Of a DNA stretch of 64,000 nt, positions 61,941 to 64,000 are shown piece by piece. The stretch is from contig NZ_PDJB01000001.1 of assembly GCF_002563895.1 (NCBI RefSeq), positions 1,719,501 through 1,783,500 on the forward strand, written 5' to 3'. This DNA comes from Pseudomonas lurida (GTDB lineage: Bacteria > Pseudomonadota > Gammaproteobacteria > Pseudomonadales > Pseudomonadaceae). Each line of letters begins with the position of its first letter. The stretch's first letter is position 1. The position numbers and the translations under genes were made by a program. Under the pieces are notes generated by a model that was given only the letters and a program-made list of their open reading frames with translations, was not told the DNA's origin and did not search any database.

Positions 61941-63044
61941 ATGGTTCGAACAATGGGTTTTCCTGGCCGATACGAGCAAGGGCCAGGCGCGCTAAAGCAG
62001 CTTGGCAGAATCCTTTCGGATATGGGGCAATCGCGCCCTTTGGTCTTATGCGACGAGTTCGTCTCGAGGCATCTGTGGCCTGAGGTAGGGAATGCATTGT
62101 CAGAGCATGGCTTCGAGGCGAACAGTATCGTTTTTCCTGGTGAATGCACTAAAGCTGCAATTGCGTCTCTCTGTGAGCGATCAGCTGATTACAGGCCAGA
62201 CACCATCATCGCTTTGGGCGGGGGTAAGACAATTGACACGGCTAAAGGGATGGCTGCTCAGCTTAACGTCCCCATTGTCGTATGCCCGACCATTGCTTCC
62301 AGCGACGCCCCAACCAGCCGTTTGATTGTGCTTTACGACGAAGCGCACAAGGTCGTTGGTGTCGAGTACCTGAACATGAACCCCTCTGCAGTAGTCGTGG
62401 ACACCGAAGTGATTGTCCGTGCGCCTGCAAGGTTTTTCGCCGCAGGCATCGGCGACGCCATCAGTAAAAAGTTTGAGGCGCAACAATGTCAGTCTGCCGG
62501 AGGCAATAACTCATTTGGTACTCCAGCGTTGAACACTGCATTGCTGCTAACAGAGGCTGTGTTTAAGACGCTTATGACCTACGGGTACAGCGCTTACCAA
62601 GCAGTAGGCCGGCACGAGGTTAATGATGATGTCGAGCGGGTTGTTGAAGGAACCGTCCTTATCAGTGGCGTTGGGTTTGAGAGTGGCGGCTTGTCGTTAG
62701 CCCATGCGCTTGTGCGAGGTCTTACGTCAATTCCTGCGATTACTTCCATGCTGCATGGTGAGCTTGTCGCATTCGGGACGCTGGTGCAGATGTCCGTCGA
62801 AGAGCGCCCAGACTCAGAGATCCTAGAGGTCGCACAGCTTCTGAATGATGTGAATCTTCCCGTCACCCTCGACGGCCTTGGCCAGACCTCTGCGTTTACC
62901 TCTGAGGAATTGGACATTGTCGTCCAGGCAACACTGGGTGCGGTGTACGCGAAAAATATGGCGCCACCCCTTACGGCTGAACGACTCATCCGAGGACTCG
63001 CTCGTGCCGACGAGCTGGGACAACGATTTGAACGTTTCAACTAA
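61941..63044 (+). CDS. Iron-type alcohol dehydrogenase, glycerol dehydrogenase-like
   Basis: This 367-residue enzyme has the GldA pattern: GGGKTIDTAKGMA (cofactor loop), FAAGIGDAISKKFEA with the metal-binding Asp, and the histidines in SLAHALVRGL and MLHGELVAFG. The fit to glycerol dehydrogenase is good, but the substrate may be another polyol or hydroxy ketone. It follows the SDR gene after 62 bases on the same strand. Spacing suggests an operon with the next gene. Confidence 0.88.
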   Translation: MVRTMGFPGRYEQGPGALKQLGRILSDMGQSRPLVLCDEFVSRHLWPEVGNALSEHGFEANSIVFPGECTKAAIASLCERSADYRPDTIIALGGGKTIDTAKGMAAQLNVPIVVCPTIASSDAPTSRLIVLYDEAHKVVGVEYLNMNPSAVVVDTEVIVRAPARFFAAGIGDAISKKFEAQQCQSAGGNNSFGTPALNTALLLTEAVFKTLMTYGYSAYQAVGRHEVNDDVERVVEGTVLISGVGFESGGLSLAHALVRGLTSIPAITSMLHGELVAFGTLVQMSVEERPDSEILEVAQLLNDVNLPVTLDGLGQTSAFTSEELDIVVQATLGAVYAKNMAPPLTAERLIRGLARADELGQRFERFN

Positions 63045-63091
63045 ACGCTAAATGCAGCACAGCTAATCCAAGAATAAAAGAGGCTCAGAAA

Positions 63092-64000
63092 ATGACAGAC
63101 AAGACCGTTCCGCATATTCATGACTTGCTCAAAGACTCCCCTAAGAACTGGGGTAAGTGGGGCCCGGATGATGAGGTAGGCTCCCTCAACTACCTTACAG
63201 GTATCGAAGTTCTCCAAGGGGTCAAAGAGGTCAAGCAAGGCAAGACATTTACTTTGCAGGTGCGGATGGCAGATCCTGCTGGTGACCCGGTCTGGCCTGG
63301 TCGCTCCCAGTCAAAACGCATGAATATCATGGATCGTGGTCACTACAACTGTGGCAAAGGCCCACATTTTCCGGGCTCTTATGAGTTCGCCGACGACGTG
63401 ATGTTTTTTCATCTTCAAGGGTCAACTCAGTACGACGCCCTTGGGCATGTCTGGTACGACGATCAGATTTGGAATGGCTACAGCGCCGATACCACTATCG
63501 GTTCCCTGGCCAAGGCGAGCGTTGCTCCATTGGGTGAAAAAGGCATCGTTGGCCGAGGCATTCTGATCGACATAGCGCGCCACCGTGGTAAAGACGTGCT
63601 GGATGCAGGTGAAACGTTCAACCATGAGGATTTAATGGCTGCGGCCCGGGCGCAAGGCGTCTCTATCAACAAGCGCGACATTCTCATCATCCGCACTGGA
63701 TGGATCGGCTCGTTTTATAAACGCGATCCGGAAGAGTTCTACAAAGACTTTATCGAGCCAGGCCTGACCTACAGCCCTGAGCTGGTGAAGTGGTTTCAGG
63801 AGATGGAGATTCCGAACATCGTCACCGACACCATTGCTAACGAAGTCACCGTCGATCCCGTGTCAGGGGTTGCGTTGCCGTTGCACAACGCACTCATGAG
63901 GAACTTGGGCATCACTCTCACTGAGATCGCTCAGCTTGATCCTCTCGCTGAGGACTGCGCTGAGGACGGGCAGTGGACGTTCCTCTACACCGCAGCCCCT
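63092..64000 (+). CDS. Cyclase-family hydrolase (3' end outside window)
   Basis: The frame is open to the right edge (303 codons) from ATG 63092. AAAAGAGGC lies upstream. It matches the cyclase/KynB-like hydrolase family, whose metal site is built from His and Asp residues. The usual HxGTHxDxPxH motif appears in altered form as STQYDALGHVWYDD, so one or two metal ligands may differ. Members cleave formyl or lactone groups. It follows the dehydrogenase gene after 47 bases. Confidence 0.82.
   Translation, partial: MTDKTVPHIHDLLKDSPKNWGKWGPDDEVGSLNYLTGIEVLQGVKEVKQGKTFTLQVRMADPAGDPVWPGRSQSKRMNIMDRGHYNCGKGPHFPGSYEFADDVMFFHLQGSTQYDALGHVWYDDQIWNGYSADTTIGSLAKASVAPLGEKGIVGRGILIDIARHRGKDVLDAGETFNHEDLMAAARAQGVSINKRDILIIRTGWIGSFYKRDPEEFYKDFIEPGLTYSPELVKWFQEMEIPNIVTDTIANEVTVDPVSGVALPLHNALMRNLGITLTEIAQLDPLAEDCAEDGQWTFLYTAAP

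Noticed and set aside
1-64000. CRISPR array, tRNA or rRNA genes
   Set aside because: No regularly spaced direct repeats and no cloverleaf or rRNA sequence were noticed on reading; a dedicated scan was not possible.

Overview
The window looks like a chromosomal segment of a Pseudomonas species of the fluorescens group. Its first 31 kb keeps the gene order topA, lexA/sulA, psrA, nagZ, mfd, gap, sthA, lolCDE, queF, mlaA, tal, dusA known from that genus. It has high GC and carries many copies of the palindromic GTGGGAGC..GGCTTGCC repeat (REP/REPIN) typical of P. fluorescens relatives. No tRNA, rRNA or CRISPR array was seen.

Core region, 1-31 kb. DNA maintenance and SOS: the topA 3' end, the lexA-sulA operon with two LexA boxes, mfd, and a SWIM/SNF2 helicase. 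Cell envelope: nagZ, csiV-like, the lolC-lolD-lolE lipoprotein release system, mlaA. Metabolism: a long-type GAPDH, sthA, a glycerophosphodiesterase, queF, tal. Regulation: psrA with operators on its own promoter, two PilZ proteins, a copper-type two-component pair facing a secreted cupredoxin across a shared CusR-like box, and a response-regulator phosphatase overlapping a STAS protein (partner switching). The last core gene is dusA.

Accessory island, about 31.0-46.5 kb. A tyrosine integrase lies head to head with the 5' end of dusA, a known integration hot spot. A small excisionase-like protein, a two-HTH regulator, gene-poor stretches and many unrecognised genes follow. REP elements stop at this border and base composition drops. 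The most interesting part is a minus-strand cassette (36.4-39.6 kb) of three tiny conserved-looking proteins and a 719-residue protein with a restriction-nuclease-like core and a SEC-C zinc tail, preceded by a perfect 14-bp inverted repeat. An intact BamE-like lipoprotein gene and a decayed copy of it lie nearby.

Region 46.5-64 kb. A chemoreceptor, a DUF2254 membrane protein and a ClC channel are followed by a truncated MvaT/MvaU (H-NS family) DNA-binding domain. Then comes a catabolic-looking cluster: split transketolase, MFS transporter, SDR and a divergent LysR regulator. This 5.5-kb cluster is flanked by two copies of the mvaU 3' end. Beyond it lie an MFS exporter, an HSL-type esterase with a divergent LysR gene, and a second cluster (SDR, glycerol-dehydrogenase-like enzyme, cyclase-family hydrolase) that runs off the window. 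The downstream end of the integrated element was not found, so its true size is open.
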